Source of the DNA: a virus
DNA length: 64,000 nucleotides
IMG/VR virus record: IMGVR_UViG_3300037264_003623
Location: 1 to 64,000 of that record
Strand: one strand, 5' to 3'
The notes beneath the pieces are model-generated. The model was given only the letters and a program-made list of their open reading frames with translations. It made no database searches and had not been told where the DNA came from. Of this stretch, positions 38,338-47,015 are shown piece after piece (the stretch's first letter is position 1; every line of letters begins with the position of its first letter). The translations under genes were made by a program, and so were the position numbers.

Positions 38338-39693
38338 ATGGCCGAGCCGAAGGAATGGAAACCTGTTCTCAGGGAGGCGTTCCACCCGCCGCACGCGCAG
38401 GACGAGCTGGCCCTGGTGGAGCTGGGCGTCCCCTTCCACGAGCAGCGGTCGTTCGAGAAGCAGGTCCCGAGCTGGCGCTGGCCCCTGTGGGGGGTCGCCA
38501 TCGAGGAGATCGTCGGGAAGGAAGGCTCTGGGTGGAAGAGGGGGAAGACGATCGGGCTGTACGGGGAGAGGCCCCCCGTGTTCGCCCCGGTCGATGTGGC
38601 CCTGGGCAAGACCAGGATGGTCTCCGGGGAGCTGGCTGGGGTCGTCTCCTACAAGGACGCTAAGGGGAACCCGCAGAAGTTCGTCATGGTCGTGGAGCCT
38701 CAGTTCAAGACTGTCAAGGTCGCCCTCATGGGGAAGGCGGACCAGACGCAAGACGCGGAGCGCCTGTTCTCCGAGATTGCGAAGTGGACCGCGGAGCACA
38801 ACTTCTACAAGGGACAGAAGATCGACGCGACGGGGAAGTTCCTCGACCTTTCCGACATCGAGGAGGCCGACCTGATCTTGGCCGAGAAGACCAAGCACGA
38901 CATCTTCTTCAACGTCAAGACCATGGTGGAGAGGTGGAGCGACTACGCGCAGTACGGCATTGCCGCGAAGCGCGGGGTCATCTTGAGCGGGCCACCTGGG
39001 TGCGGTAAGTCCATGTCCCTCAAGGTGTTGGCGAAATCCCTTCCCTGCACATTCGTGTGGGCGACGCCTATGCACGTCATGAAGGCGGATGGGTTCGTCG
39101 ACATCTACGACTTGGCGAGGGAGCTCGCGCCCACGGTCGTGCTCCTGGAGGACGTGGACGTGTACGGGCTGGATCGGCGGCTCGCCGGGACCAACCCGCT
39201 CCTGGGGGACCTCCTCAACTCGATGGATGGGCTGGTCGAGAATAAGGGTGTGGTGACCATCGCGTCGAGCAACTATGCCGAGGTTCTCGACACCGCCCTC
39301 ACCAACAGACCGGGTCGGTTCGATGTGCGGGTCGCCGTCGGATATCCCGGGCCTAAGGAGGCCGAGGCCATCATTCGCAGGTCGCTGGAGAAGCGGAAGG
39401 TCGCCTTCAAGGGCGATCCAGGGGAGATCGTCAAGCTCTCGGGTGCCCTCTCCAACGTCTCGGCCAGCGGAGCGCACGTCGCCGAGGCGGTGAACTTCGC
39501 TATGATGCTGGCTGTCGAACGTGGGCGCGGGCGCGGCGGTCGCTTGTCCGTGGATGCGACGGACCTCCAGGATGCGGTCCAGCGGATCGTGGCGGATCTC
39601 GGCCAGAACGACGCGACCGAGAAGTCCATCGTCCAGGAGAACGTCCTGAAGTGGGGCAACTGGGCTAAGGACTTGTGGAAGTCGAGGAGGTGA
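38338..39693 (+). CDS. AAA+ ATPase (FtsH/Cdc48-like core)
   Basis: 451 aa. Unfamiliar ~180-aa N-terminal region, then an AAA module: Walker A GPPGCGKS (~219-226), Walker B VVLLEDVD (~266-273), sensor-1 IASSNY, arginine-finger region NRPGRFD, and a C-terminal lid helix. AAA+ proteins of this type remodel proteins or nucleoprotein complexes; no protease domain is attached. It stands at the border between the replication genes and the motif-rich region. Confidence 0.85.
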   Translation: MAEPKEWKPVLREAFHPPHAQDELALVELGVPFHEQRSFEKQVPSWRWPLWGVAIEEIVGKEGSGWKRGKTIGLYGERPPVFAPVDVALGKTRMVSGELAGVVSYKDAKGNPQKFVMVVEPQFKTVKVALMGKADQTQDAERLFSEIAKWTAEHNFYKGQKIDATGKFLDLSDIEEADLILAEKTKHDIFFNVKTMVERWSDYAQYGIAAKRGVILSGPPGCGKSMSLKVLAKSLPCTFVWATPMHVMKADGFVDIYDLARELAPTVVLLEDVDVYGLDRRLAGTNPLLGDLLNSMDGLVENKGVVTIASSNYAEVLDTALTNRPGRFDVRVAVGYPGPKEAEAIIRRSLEKRKVAFKGDPGEIVKLSGALSNVSASGAHVAEAVNFAMMLAVERGRGRGGRLSVDATDLQDAVQRIVADLGQNDATEKSIVQENVLKWGNWAKDLWKSRR

Positions 39694-39696
39694 TCC

Positions 39697-40089
39697 GTGA
39701 AGGGCCGAGTGAATGGCCGGGACAGGAAGGTTCTGCAATTCAGGCAGAATGCGGGCGAGGGGCAACCGAAGGTGGTCGTGATGCCCTCTCCCGAAGCGGT
39801 CAGGCGGGTGGCGCAGGAAGCGGCGCGCCATGACGTCGGCGAGGTCGCCAGGGTCCTCAGCGAGAAGATTTCCATGATCTTCGCCGAGGAGGTCAAGTCG
39901 GCGGTGCTCCTCAACGCCCTGATCGAGATCCTCATCCAGAAGGGTGTCTTCACCAAGGATGAGTACAAGGAGCTGGTCAAGAAGCGCGAGGAAGAGACGC
40001 AGGACCGGTACGTCAGGGCGAAGGAGGCGATCAGAAGGGGCGAGGACCCCGGCCCCATCGTCCTGGGCAAGGAAGGCGAGGGGGGGTAG
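39697..40089 (+). CDS. Hypothetical protein, 130 aa
   Basis: GTG 39697, three nt after the AAA+ stop. Helical C-terminal half (FTKDEYKELVKKREEETQDR). Probably co-expressed with the ATPase. Confidence 0.55.
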   Translation: MKGRVNGRDRKVLQFRQNAGEGQPKVVVMPSPEAVRRVAQEAARHDVGEVARVLSEKISMIFAEEVKSAVLLNALIEILIQKGVFTKDEYKELVKKREEETQDRYVRAKEAIRRGEDPGPIVLGKEGEGG

Positions 40090-40818
40090 ATGCACGAGCT
40101 CTCTTCGATCTGGACGAAGGCCTTCGACAGGGCGTCTGGGGATTCGAGGAGGCTCGTCGTCAGGAGCGAGTGCGACATCCCTGTCCCGCCCGAGATCGTG
40201 GGGTGGTGGCAGGATGTGGCCGAGGATCGGGACGTCTCGGGCACCCTTCGCGTGCTGGAGTTCAATCCCAGCCTCCCGTTCGGCGAGGCCATCCAGGACG
40301 ACTCGGCGGTCGTCTACATCTCCAGGGATGAGAGGGTCATCCCCCACGTCTTCCTGAGGTCCAACGGGGCCCACGAGATACGGCACCTGGAGCAGAGGAT
40401 GAGGCCGTGGCTCGTGGACTGGTTCGTCCGCGAGAAGCTGATCCAGAACTTGCTCAAGGCGGACGGCCTGAAGAACCCCGACGCGGACTTCTTCAACCGG
40501 CACCACGAGGAGCTCCCCGACGAGGCCGACGCCTTCATGTTCGAGAAGGAGGTCGCAGGGTTCGACGCGAGACCCTTCGCGGCGGCGGTCAGGAAGGCGC
40601 TCAACGGTGGGGACGTGTGGCCCAACCCGTCGAAGTACGTCGTTCAGGTGACACGCCCCCTCGGCAGGTCGAAGACGCTGTTCGATCGGGCGCGGTCCCC
40701 GAATCAGATGGAGAAGCAGGCCAGCGACTCCTGCCCCAACGCGCCGGACGGGAAGCACGCATTCCTCTTCAACAGCCCGCAGTGCCTCAGATGCAGGAAG
40801 GTCTTCGACAGGAGGTAG
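40090..40818 (+). CDS. HExxH zincin-like protein
   Basis: 242 aa. NGAHEIRHLEQ (~residues 97-107) contains HExxH, and EADAFMFEKEVAG ~45 residues later supplies a possible third ligand (Glu), an arrangement like gluzincin metallopeptidases. The C-terminal CPNAPDGKHAFLFNSPQCLRC is a separate zinc-type tail. Peptidase activity is inferred from the motif only. Confidence 0.55.
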   Translation: MHELSSIWTKAFDRASGDSRRLVVRSECDIPVPPEIVGWWQDVAEDRDVSGTLRVLEFNPSLPFGEAIQDDSAVVYISRDERVIPHVFLRSNGAHEIRHLEQRMRPWLVDWFVREKLIQNLLKADGLKNPDADFFNRHHEELPDEADAFMFEKEVAGFDARPFAAAVRKALNGGDVWPNPSKYVVQVTRPLGRSKTLFDRARSPNQMEKQASDSCPNAPDGKHAFLFNSPQCLRCRKVFDRR

Positions 40819-40820
40819 CA

Positions 40821-41228
40821 GTGCAGACGAACCGCAGCCAGAGGTGGGGCAAGAACATTTCCATCTCCCTCTCGAAGGCGGACAAGCCGGACCTCAAGAA
40901 GGCGGTCATGGACTTCCTGGAGAAGAACCCGGAGCCGAGCGACGACGCATGGCACGCATGGGCGGAGAGGGAGGGGTTCGACGTCCACCAGGCGGAGGCG
41001 GTCGCCTACGCCCTGGCTGGGCGGCTCGTCAAATTCCTTCGGGGAGGGCGGTCCAAGGGAGTACGACCGACAGGGGCGTCCGATGAGGAGGTCGTACTGG
41101 GCGTCGAGATCGAGTCCGAGCATGTCGACGACGAGGAGATCCAGAGGAAGATCGCCTACGACCACCTGGAGGAGTTCGAGAACTACAACACCGAGCTTCG
41201 CGACATGGAGGAGAGGCTGAACGGGTAG
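40821..41228 (+). CDS. DUF5661-like protein
   Basis: 135 aa from GTG 40821 with GGAGG upstream. AWHAWAEREGFDVHQAEAVAYALAGRLVKFL resembles the short helical DUF5661 module of phage proteins. Acidic C-terminus. Unknown function. Confidence 0.5.
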   Translation: MQTNRSQRWGKNISISLSKADKPDLKKAVMDFLEKNPEPSDDAWHAWAEREGFDVHQAEAVAYALAGRLVKFLRGGRSKGVRPTGASDEEVVLGVEIESEHVDDEEIQRKIAYDHLEEFENYNTELRDMEERLNG

Positions 41229-41267
41229 GGGATTATCTTCCTGATCGGTTCGGATATGATGAGGGAA

Positions 41268-41294
41268 ACCGGCGCGGGCCGGTCCTTTTGCTTT
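41268..41294 (+). promoter_or_regulatory. Hairpin with pyrimidine tract in leader
   Basis: ACCGGC-GCGG-GCCGGT followed by CCTTTTGCTTT, just before the GGAGG of the next gene. Works as a terminator of the upstream unit or as a 5' stabilising hairpin. Confidence 0.5.
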
Positions 41295-41303
41295 GGAGGC
41301 AAA

Positions 41304-42305
41304 ATGAACACCAAGGAAAGCAAGGTATGGGGGGCCAAGCTCGCGTCGGTCCTGGGCACCACGATCGAGAAAGGAACGCGAGAGGGTAAGAGGGAGGAGA
41401 CTCTATGCCTTGAGGAAGGCGAGGAATTGCTGACTCGCGGAGGCCCAGGTTCAGGCCATTTCGGGCATGCCGGGCGTCCCGGCGCGGTGGGTGGCAGCGT
41501 CGAGGGAGGGGTGCAGGCCGGTCGGGCCGAGGCTCCCGAGTCCCCCGAGCACTTCAAGTGGTCGGGCAAGTTCGAGATGAAGCGCAAGGCGGGGCCGGGC
41601 GTGAACCTCTCGATCATCAAGGACCCCCGCCAGCGCCACTTCGAGGTCCACGGGGCGGCTGACGCCAAGGGCAAGCCGAAGCGAGGGAAGGCCGTCATCC
41701 GGACCAACGGAGACACCATCGAGCTCGATCACGATGAGCTCCACGACCTTCGGTCGAAGATGCGCTACGTCCAGATGACGAATACCCGCGACATCCAGGA
41801 GATCGCGGGGAGGGAGATCGTCAGGGGAAACACGATCGAGGTCGAGCACAAGGGGAAGACGGTGAGGATCCCCGTGAACGAGGACACCGTCCGCGAGATT
41901 GATCGCGCCTCCCATGCCTCGAAGAAGGAGGGGTTCTCCTTCACAGGCGAGAGCAAGCGGGAGATCCACAGGGCATACGACAAGATGTCGCGGGGGAACC
42001 CGATCCACATCGTGAAGGACATGGGGTTCTCCAAGGCCGGGAAGTTCGCGGCGTTCCGGGCCTATGTGGACGGGCCGAAGCGGTCGAAGAAGGACGTGGA
42101 CCGCTTGGTCGAGAGCAAGCGCGGCGTGGTGTCGAAGTCGACGGTCCAGGCCCTTCGACGGACGGCGAAGCAGTTCTTCGAGACTAGGAAGTCGGGATGG
42201 GATGCGAGGGACGGGCGATCCGCCACGGACGCCATGAAGCACTACCAGAAGGCGGCGGCCCTGTTCTCCCGGATCGAGAAGTCGGGCGAGCGGAAGAGGA
42301 GGTGA
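41304..42305 (+). CDS. Modular protein with GGPGSGHFGHAGRPG motif
   Basis: 333 aa from ATG 41304 (GGAGG 5 nt upstream). Residues ~46-65 carry TRGGPGSGHFGHAGRPGAVG, a Gly/His-rich tag I associate with phage head-associated proteins. The rest is Lys/Arg-rich with a beta-rich centre (HFEVHGAADAKGKPKRGKAV) and helical C-terminus. It opens a run of proteins that share appended motifs. Enzymatic role unknown; ADP-ribosyltransferase-like or structural functions cannot be confirmed. Confidence 0.55.
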   Translation: MNTKESKVWGAKLASVLGTTIEKGTREGKREETLCLEEGEELLTRGGPGSGHFGHAGRPGAVGGSVEGGVQAGRAEAPESPEHFKWSGKFEMKRKAGPGVNLSIIKDPRQRHFEVHGAADAKGKPKRGKAVIRTNGDTIELDHDELHDLRSKMRYVQMTNTRDIQEIAGREIVRGNTIEVEHKGKTVRIPVNEDTVREIDRASHASKKEGFSFTGESKREIHRAYDKMSRGNPIHIVKDMGFSKAGKFAAFRAYVDGPKRSKKDVDRLVESKRGVVSKSTVQALRRTAKQFFETRKSGWDARDGRSATDAMKHYQKAAALFSRIEKSGERKRR

Positions 42306-42308
42306 AAA

Positions 42309-42599
42309 ATGGAGATCCCGAGCAATCTCAAGCCCTTCATCACACAGGAACAGTGGAGCCGCCTGCGGGTCGGAAATCTCTCCCCCGAGGACCAGGCGAC
42401 CGTGCTCGACATCCTCAACGGCGGGTTCGAGGGGATGGACCCCGAGAAGATCGACCCTGAGGACGTCGAGGAGACGGTGGATTTCGTCGAGGGGATCGTG
42501 GACGACCTCCTGGAGGAGGTCCCCGACCTTGACGAGGATGAGCTGGTTGCCGCGGAACAGACATCCGACGCCATCCTCGAAGAGATGGCCGAGGAGTGA
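42309..42599 (+). CDS. Acidic hypothetical protein, 96 aa
   Basis: Very acidic helical protein (GMDPEKIDPEDVEETVDFVEGIVDDLLEEV), three nt after the previous stop. Could be a scaffold or DNA-mimic-like protein, but composition is the only evidence. Confidence 0.55.
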   Translation: MEIPSNLKPFITQEQWSRLRVGNLSPEDQATVLDILNGGFEGMDPEKIDPEDVEETVDFVEGIVDDLLEEVPDLDEDELVAAEQTSDAILEEMAEE

Positions 42600-42605
42600 A
42601 GCACC

Positions 42606-42621
42606 GCCGCCTGAAGGCGGC
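42606..42621 (+). terminator. Hairpin GCCGCC-TGAA-GGCGGC
   Basis: Six G-C pairs with a TGAA loop, followed 10 nt later by ATTTTTG. Weak terminator or leader hairpin before speD. Confidence 0.4.
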
Positions 42622-42655
42622 TCTCGCCACATTTTTGTAGACGGAGGGACTCTCG

Positions 42656-43060
42656 ATGGGGGAGCAGGCGGACGGGCGATTCTACGGCCCTCACCTGACG
42701 ATCGACGCCTACGGGTGCTCCAAGGAGAGGCTCGCGAGCCTGGAGGCCGCGTTCGACTTCCTGGACCGGATGCCGGGGGTCATCGGGATGGAGAAGATCA
42801 CCAAGCCTTACGTGTTCCGGCATCTCGCGCCGCCGGACCCGGAGTGGGGAATCACGGGGGTGGTCATCATCGCCACGAGTCATGTGAGTTTTCATTCTTA
42901 TCCCCAGATGGGGGTGTGCTTCGTGGACGTCTTCTCATGCAGGCCGTTCGATACGCGGAGGGCCGTGGATTTCTTCCAGGAGACGTTCGGAGGGGACGAG
43001 GTCGAGATCCGCGAGGTGAAGCGCGGTCTCCATTTCCACGAGACAGGAGGCGCTCGGTGA
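42656..43060 (+). CDS. speD: S-adenosylmethionine decarboxylase homologue (SpeD)
   Basis: 134 aa, full length for class 1B SpeD. YGPHLTIDAYGCSKERL, GMEKITKPYVFR, WGITGVVIIATSHVSFHSYP and FVDVFSCRPFD match the family; the Ser in TSHVSFHS would become the pyruvoyl group after self-cleavage and FSC supplies the proton-donor Cys. The residue before the Ser is Thr instead of the usual Glu. SpeD makes aminopropyl donor for spermidine; some phage homologues are reported to act on ornithine or arginine instead, so the substrate is uncertain. Confidence 0.85.
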   Translation: MGEQADGRFYGPHLTIDAYGCSKERLASLEAAFDFLDRMPGVIGMEKITKPYVFRHLAPPDPEWGITGVVIIATSHVSFHSYPQMGVCFVDVFSCRPFDTRRAVDFFQETFGGDEVEIREVKRGLHFHETGGAR

Positions 43061-43323
43061 GCGTAAAAAAGGTTCCGTGCCCGGTGTGCAACAAGGACAT
43101 GGAGTACGCGGGGCAGGAGGGAGGGCACAAGGAGCGGGCCAAGAGCGGCGAGGTCATCGAAACCGTCCATGTGTTCTTCATGTGCGAGAAGTGCGACACG
43201 TCGGTTCGCCTTCGCTTCCGGAAGGACGGCCAGACGGGGGACCTCTGGCGGGAGATCCAGAGGCGGAAAGCGGTAGGCAAGGTGGTCACCGACTTCGGTG
43301 GGAAGTTCGGAGAGATGGGATGA
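43057..43323 (+). CDS. Zinc-ribbon protein, 88 aa
   Basis: GTG 43057 (GTGA overlap). CPVCNKDMEY near the N-terminus and CEKCDTSVRL ~38 residues later form a C4 zinc ribbon. Overlaps the kinase-like gene start by ATGA. Confidence 0.6.
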   Translation: MSVKKVPCPVCNKDMEYAGQEGGHKERAKSGEVIETVHVFFMCEKCDTSVRLRFRKDGQTGDLWREIQRRKAVGKVVTDFGGKFGEMG

Positions 43324-45161
43324 GAACGCAGGATAGCAAGCGGTTCGCAGGCCTTCTCCTGGGCTCCCTGAACAAGGCGGAGTTCGAGGAGGAGGCGCAC
43401 CCGAGGGACGCCACGGGGAAGTTTGCCCCGAAGGAGGAATCCGCCCCTGCCGAGTCCGAGCACAGGAACCTTCGGTCCCTCGCCAGGGAGGCGTCCGCCC
43501 TGAGGGCCATCGGGGACGAAGGGGCAGCCAGGAAGATCGAGCAGAAGCTCCAGGCCGCCAGGGGGAAGGCAGAGGAGGGCCGTAGGGAGAGGATGCCGAA
43601 GCCGCTCGCTCCCCCTCGCCCCCAGCCAGCGCCCGCACCGAGGCCGCCGAGGGCGGCACCCGTTCCCCCTCCCCCGCCTCCATCTCCACCGAAACCGGCG
43701 AGATCTCCTCTTCCAAGGGCCGGGCCCGTCGATGTGGCCCATGAGCAGATAAGGATCGACAACGCGAGGGCGAAGGGGGATCTCTTCCGCGCCATGCGGA
43801 GGAGGATGGACGCGATCAAGGATCCGGCGAAGATGATGAACTTCGCTGATGCCCTGGACAGGAACAAGTACGATCAACTGGCCCAGGAGGCCAGGAACAA
43901 GCTCTTCGGCATGGGGTATGACAGGGATGGGAAGCCGGTCGATTTCGGGGCGAAGCCTCCTGCACCGTCTCCCGAGCCTCCTCCCTCGCCCGCGCCGCAG
44001 AGGCCCGCTCTGGCCGTCGCGGAACCTAAGCAACTGAGGCACGAGAAGGAGGCCGTCGGCGAGCTGAAGCGCAGGGCGTCCGGCTTCGACGATCTGGAGT
44101 CCAGGGTCAGGGAGAGGGTTCTGAGGCTCAAGAACCAGCAGAATAATCCACAGAAGGTTCGGAGCTTCGCCGATGAGCTGGAGGCACAGGGGGAGAAGTA
44201 TCTTGCGGAGGAGGCCAGGAACGCCCTCTGGGAGATGGGGTACAAGCCCGACGGCAGTCCGGTGCCGGAGGGCGAGAGGTTCGCGAGGCCCGCGCACGGT
44301 GTCCCGAGGCCAGCCGCGCCGCCTCCTCCTTCTCCTCTTCCTGAGGCCAGGGGTGCGACCGGCGTGAAGCACCCGATGTCGTCCGTCCACGACAGCGGGG
44401 CCGCCATGAAGGATGTCCAGTTCAATTTCCACGACAAGATTCACAAGGCGAAGGAGATGGGTGGCGGGATCGGGGAGACGCACAGGATCGAATTCAAGGA
44501 TGGGAACAAGGCCATCTACAAGCCGACGGCGGGGTCGGGGCTCCAGCATTACCACGATATGGGCCGTGATGTTAGGCGGACGATCGACTGGCAGATTCCG
44601 GAGGGGCAGCGGGAGGCCGTCGCCTACGCGATCAGCCGGGAGGCGGGTTTCGACATCGTGCCTCATGTCGAGCTGGTGAACTACCCGGTCGGGCGTCCGG
44701 GCGGGGGACACGCGATGGCTTGGGTGGAAGGTCAGGAGGCGGCCCACGCGGGGCAAAAGCTGAGGGATGATGCGAACGCCAATCATCCAGACCTGCACCG
44801 GATTGTCGCTCTCGACTTCATCATGGGCAACACCGACAGGCACTCCAGGAACTTCATGGGTGGCAAGGATGGACGATGGTACGCGATCGACAACGGGCTC
44901 GCCGGGTGCAAGGACATGGACATGTCGGAGTACAGGTCCGGACCCCATAGTATGTTGGAGGGGAGTCGGATACCTGACGAGGTCAAGGCCGAGATTCGAG
45001 CGATCAAGCCCGATGTGGTCAAAGGTGCCATGCAGAAGGCGGGATTCAAGCCGGTGGACATCAAGGGTGCCCTCGCCAGAATCGACTATTTGTCGAAGGC
45101 TCGAACATGGAAGAGCACCTGGGATGACAGTAGTGCAGCCAAGAGGCTCTACGAGGAGTAG
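43320..45161 (+). CDS. PI3/4-kinase-fold protein with HPRD tag (copy 1)
   Basis: 613 aa. N-terminal tag AHPRDATGKFAPK (~25-37), long Pro-rich linkers separating two similar helical repeats (IKDPAKMMNFADALDRNKYDQLAQEARNKLFGMGYD and the NPQKVRSFADELEAQGEKYLAEEARNALWEMGYK-type repeat), and a C-terminal kinase-like domain. There AIYKPTAG (~399) gives the ATP-binding Lys, LDFIMGNTDRHSRNF (~498-512) the catalytic loop and YAIDNG (~522) the metal-binding Asp, as in PI3/4-kinase/HipA-like folds. Substrate unknown. Followed by a ~105-aa partner; the pair is duplicated at 45496-47006. Confidence 0.75.
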   Translation: MRTQDSKRFAGLLLGSLNKAEFEEEAHPRDATGKFAPKEESAPAESEHRNLRSLAREASALRAIGDEGAARKIEQKLQAARGKAEEGRRERMPKPLAPPRPQPAPAPRPPRAAPVPPPPPPSPPKPARSPLPRAGPVDVAHEQIRIDNARAKGDLFRAMRRRMDAIKDPAKMMNFADALDRNKYDQLAQEARNKLFGMGYDRDGKPVDFGAKPPAPSPEPPPSPAPQRPALAVAEPKQLRHEKEAVGELKRRASGFDDLESRVRERVLRLKNQQNNPQKVRSFADELEAQGEKYLAEEARNALWEMGYKPDGSPVPEGERFARPAHGVPRPAAPPPPSPLPEARGATGVKHPMSSVHDSGAAMKDVQFNFHDKIHKAKEMGGGIGETHRIEFKDGNKAIYKPTAGSGLQHYHDMGRDVRRTIDWQIPEGQREAVAYAISREAGFDIVPHVELVNYPVGRPGGGHAMAWVEGQEAAHAGQKLRDDANANHPDLHRIVALDFIMGNTDRHSRNFMGGKDGRWYAIDNGLAGCKDMDMSEYRSGPHSMLEGSRIPDEVKAEIRAIKPDVVKGAMQKAGFKPVDIKGALARIDYLSKARTWKSTWDDSSAAKRLYEE

Positions 45162-45181
45162 AGCGGGTCAGGAGGAGAAAC

Positions 45182-45499
45182 ATGCTCATCGGGATGAGGG
45201 TTCGGAAGGACACGGATAAGGGCGAGGCTACCGTGTTCGAGTACCGGATGGGCCAGAATGGCAGGGTGGCCCTTACGGTCGGGGATCCGAACGAGATCGT
45301 CTCGGAGATCACGCTGGGGTCGGGGGACAACACGATGATCGAGGACATGGGCGGGTCATACGGGGTGAGGATGCCCCCGTTCGCGAAGGGGGCCGAGAAG
45401 ACATACACCCCCGCCGACGGGGTGAGCTTCATCCTTGCGCTCCTCGTCCAGTTCAGCAGGAACAACGGCTACTCGTGGGCGGAGCCGATCCTCTCATGA
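45182..45499 (+). CDS. Kinase partner protein (copy 1), 105 aa
   Basis: ATG 45182 with GGAGGAG upstream. Reads MLIGMRVRKDTDKGEATVFE ... ADGVSFILALLVQFSRNNGYSWAEPI. Clearly homologous to the 106-aa protein at 46686 (ADGV/DDGV-F-ALLV-ARN-GY-EPI). Overlaps kinase copy 2 by ATGA. May regulate or be modified by the kinase. Confidence 0.65.
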   Translation: MLIGMRVRKDTDKGEATVFEYRMGQNGRVALTVGDPNEIVSEITLGSGDNTMIEDMGGSYGVRMPPFAKGAEKTYTPADGVSFILALLVQFSRNNGYSWAEPILS

Positions 45500-46689
45500 A
45501 GACGTTCTACTCCAGGAAGTTCGCGAGGTTCATGGGTTCCATCCTGGCGAAGGCCACATGGGACCCGGATCTCCACCCGAGGAGCGAGGGCGGGAAGTTC
45601 TCCAGGACCGAGGGAGTCTCTGAGGAGAGGCGGGTCGCGGAGAGGCTCATGGGGACCTCGGCGGATCAGCTTGAGGCGGAGGCACGGGAGACCGAGCGGG
45701 AGGCTTCCGCGCTGAGGGCGATGGGGAAGGGCGAGAAGGCCGCGATGGCCGACGCCGTGGCGAGGGACCTGATGGAGAGGGCGAAACTGGCGAGGGAGCC
45801 GGTCAGGGTGTTCAGGCCGGGATCGGAGCCGAGGAGGCCCGCCCCGCCGATAGATCCCACGAGGCATCCGCAGGAGTCCGTGAGGGGGAGGGCAGAGACG
45901 ATGAGAAAAGCCTCGGGGAAGCCTGAGGCTTTCATCATGAACACGCGCAGGGTCATGGGGGGCAAGGGAGAGTGCCACCGAGTCCTCTTCGACGACGGGA
46001 CCAGGGCCGCCTACAAGCCGACGGCGGGGTCCGTCCTTGTGCAGATGGAGAAGCAGGGCCGGGGTGAGGAGATCACGATCGACCCGAAGATCCCGGAATC
46101 GAAGCGCGAACGGGCCGTCTTCGATCTCAGCGCGATGGCCGGGTTCGACGTGGTGCCCCCGGTCGAGCTCGTGGACTACGATGGGGTGGGGTCCCCCGGG
46201 GGCGGGCACGCTATGGCATGGGTGGACGGGCAGGAGGCCATTGACATCGAGGACCAGTACTACAAGGACATCTCCGCGAACCATCCCGACCTTCACCGGA
46301 TTGCGGCGCTCGACTTCATCACGGGCAATGTAGACCGGCACCAGGGGAACTTCATGAGGGGGAAGGACGGGCGCTGGTACGCGATCGACAATGGCCTCTG
46401 CTTCACCAGGGACATGGAGCTCGGGATGTCGTGGTCCGATGTCATGCGGAAGCTCATGATGCACGTCACGCCGCCGGAGGTGCGGGCGGAGATCGCCTCG
46501 ATCGACAAGGACGCTATGGGCGGAATCATGAAGGAGGCGGGCTTCGACGCCGTGGACATCAAGGCCGCGCAGACGAGGCTGGATGTGCTCAAGGCCTTGG
46601 GCGGGTGGGGGACGGAGGGGCAAATGTACGGGGCGGCCGAGGACGCCTACTTCCAGGCGGGTGGGCGCAGGCGGCCAGGGAGGGAATGA
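45496..46689 (+). CDS. PI3/4-kinase-fold protein with HPR tag (copy 2)
   Basis: 397 aa. Tag WDPDLHPRSEGGKFSR (~22-37), short helical region, then the same kinase-like domain as at 43320: AAYKPTAGS (~173), GGGHAMAWVDGQEA, LDFITGNVDRHQGNF (~274-288), YAIDNG (~296). Lacks the long Pro-rich linkers of copy 1. Paired with the small protein at 46686 with ATGA overlap. Confidence 0.75.
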   Translation: MKTFYSRKFARFMGSILAKATWDPDLHPRSEGGKFSRTEGVSEERRVAERLMGTSADQLEAEARETEREASALRAMGKGEKAAMADAVARDLMERAKLAREPVRVFRPGSEPRRPAPPIDPTRHPQESVRGRAETMRKASGKPEAFIMNTRRVMGGKGECHRVLFDDGTRAAYKPTAGSVLVQMEKQGRGEEITIDPKIPESKRERAVFDLSAMAGFDVVPPVELVDYDGVGSPGGGHAMAWVDGQEAIDIEDQYYKDISANHPDLHRIAALDFITGNVDRHQGNFMRGKDGRWYAIDNGLCFTRDMELGMSWSDVMRKLMMHVTPPEVRAEIASIDKDAMGGIMKEAGFDAVDIKAAQTRLDVLKALGGWGTEGQMYGAAEDAYFQAGGRRRPGRE

Positions 46690-47006
46690 TCGTGCTCATT
46701 GGGGTAAGATGGGTGAGGGACGTGGACACCGGGCGGGATGTGTCGTTCGAGTACAGGCTGGACCCGAGGACCGGCAAGGCTGTCCAGGTCGCGGGGCCCG
46801 CGAGGGCGAACGACGAGGTGATCCTCTCCCCGTGGGATGGGGTGATGGGCCCCGAGATCGCCAAGTATCACGGGATGGATTTCAAGCCGGTTCCGAAGGG
46901 CGGGAGGAGGCTGACCCCGGACGACGGGGTTGACTTCCTTCTCGCCGTTCTCGTCAAGTACGCGAGGAACACCGGCTACGGCAGGGTCGAGCCGATCAGC
47001 CGATAG
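46686..47006 (+). CDS. Kinase partner protein (copy 2), 106 aa
   Basis: ATG 46686 (ATGA overlap). Homologue of the protein at 45182; contains GRDVSFEYRLDPRTGKAVQV and DDGVDFLLAVLVKYARNTGY. The conserved pairing with a kinase-fold gene suggests a functional unit. Confidence 0.65.
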   Translation: MIVLIGVRWVRDVDTGRDVSFEYRLDPRTGKAVQVAGPARANDEVILSPWDGVMGPEIAKYHGMDFKPVPKGGRRLTPDDGVDFLLAVLVKYARNTGYGRVEPISR

Positions 47007-47015
47007 GAGGATCAG

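Noticed and set aside
37666-40758. Very long minus-strand open frame (about 1030 codons)
   Set aside because: Antisense of several well-supported genes including the AAA+ ATPase; Arg/Leu/Pro/His-rich as expected for a shadow frame.
42867-44948. 693-codon minus-strand frame
   Set aside because: Antisense of the kinase-fold gene and its zinc-ribbon neighbour; no motif.
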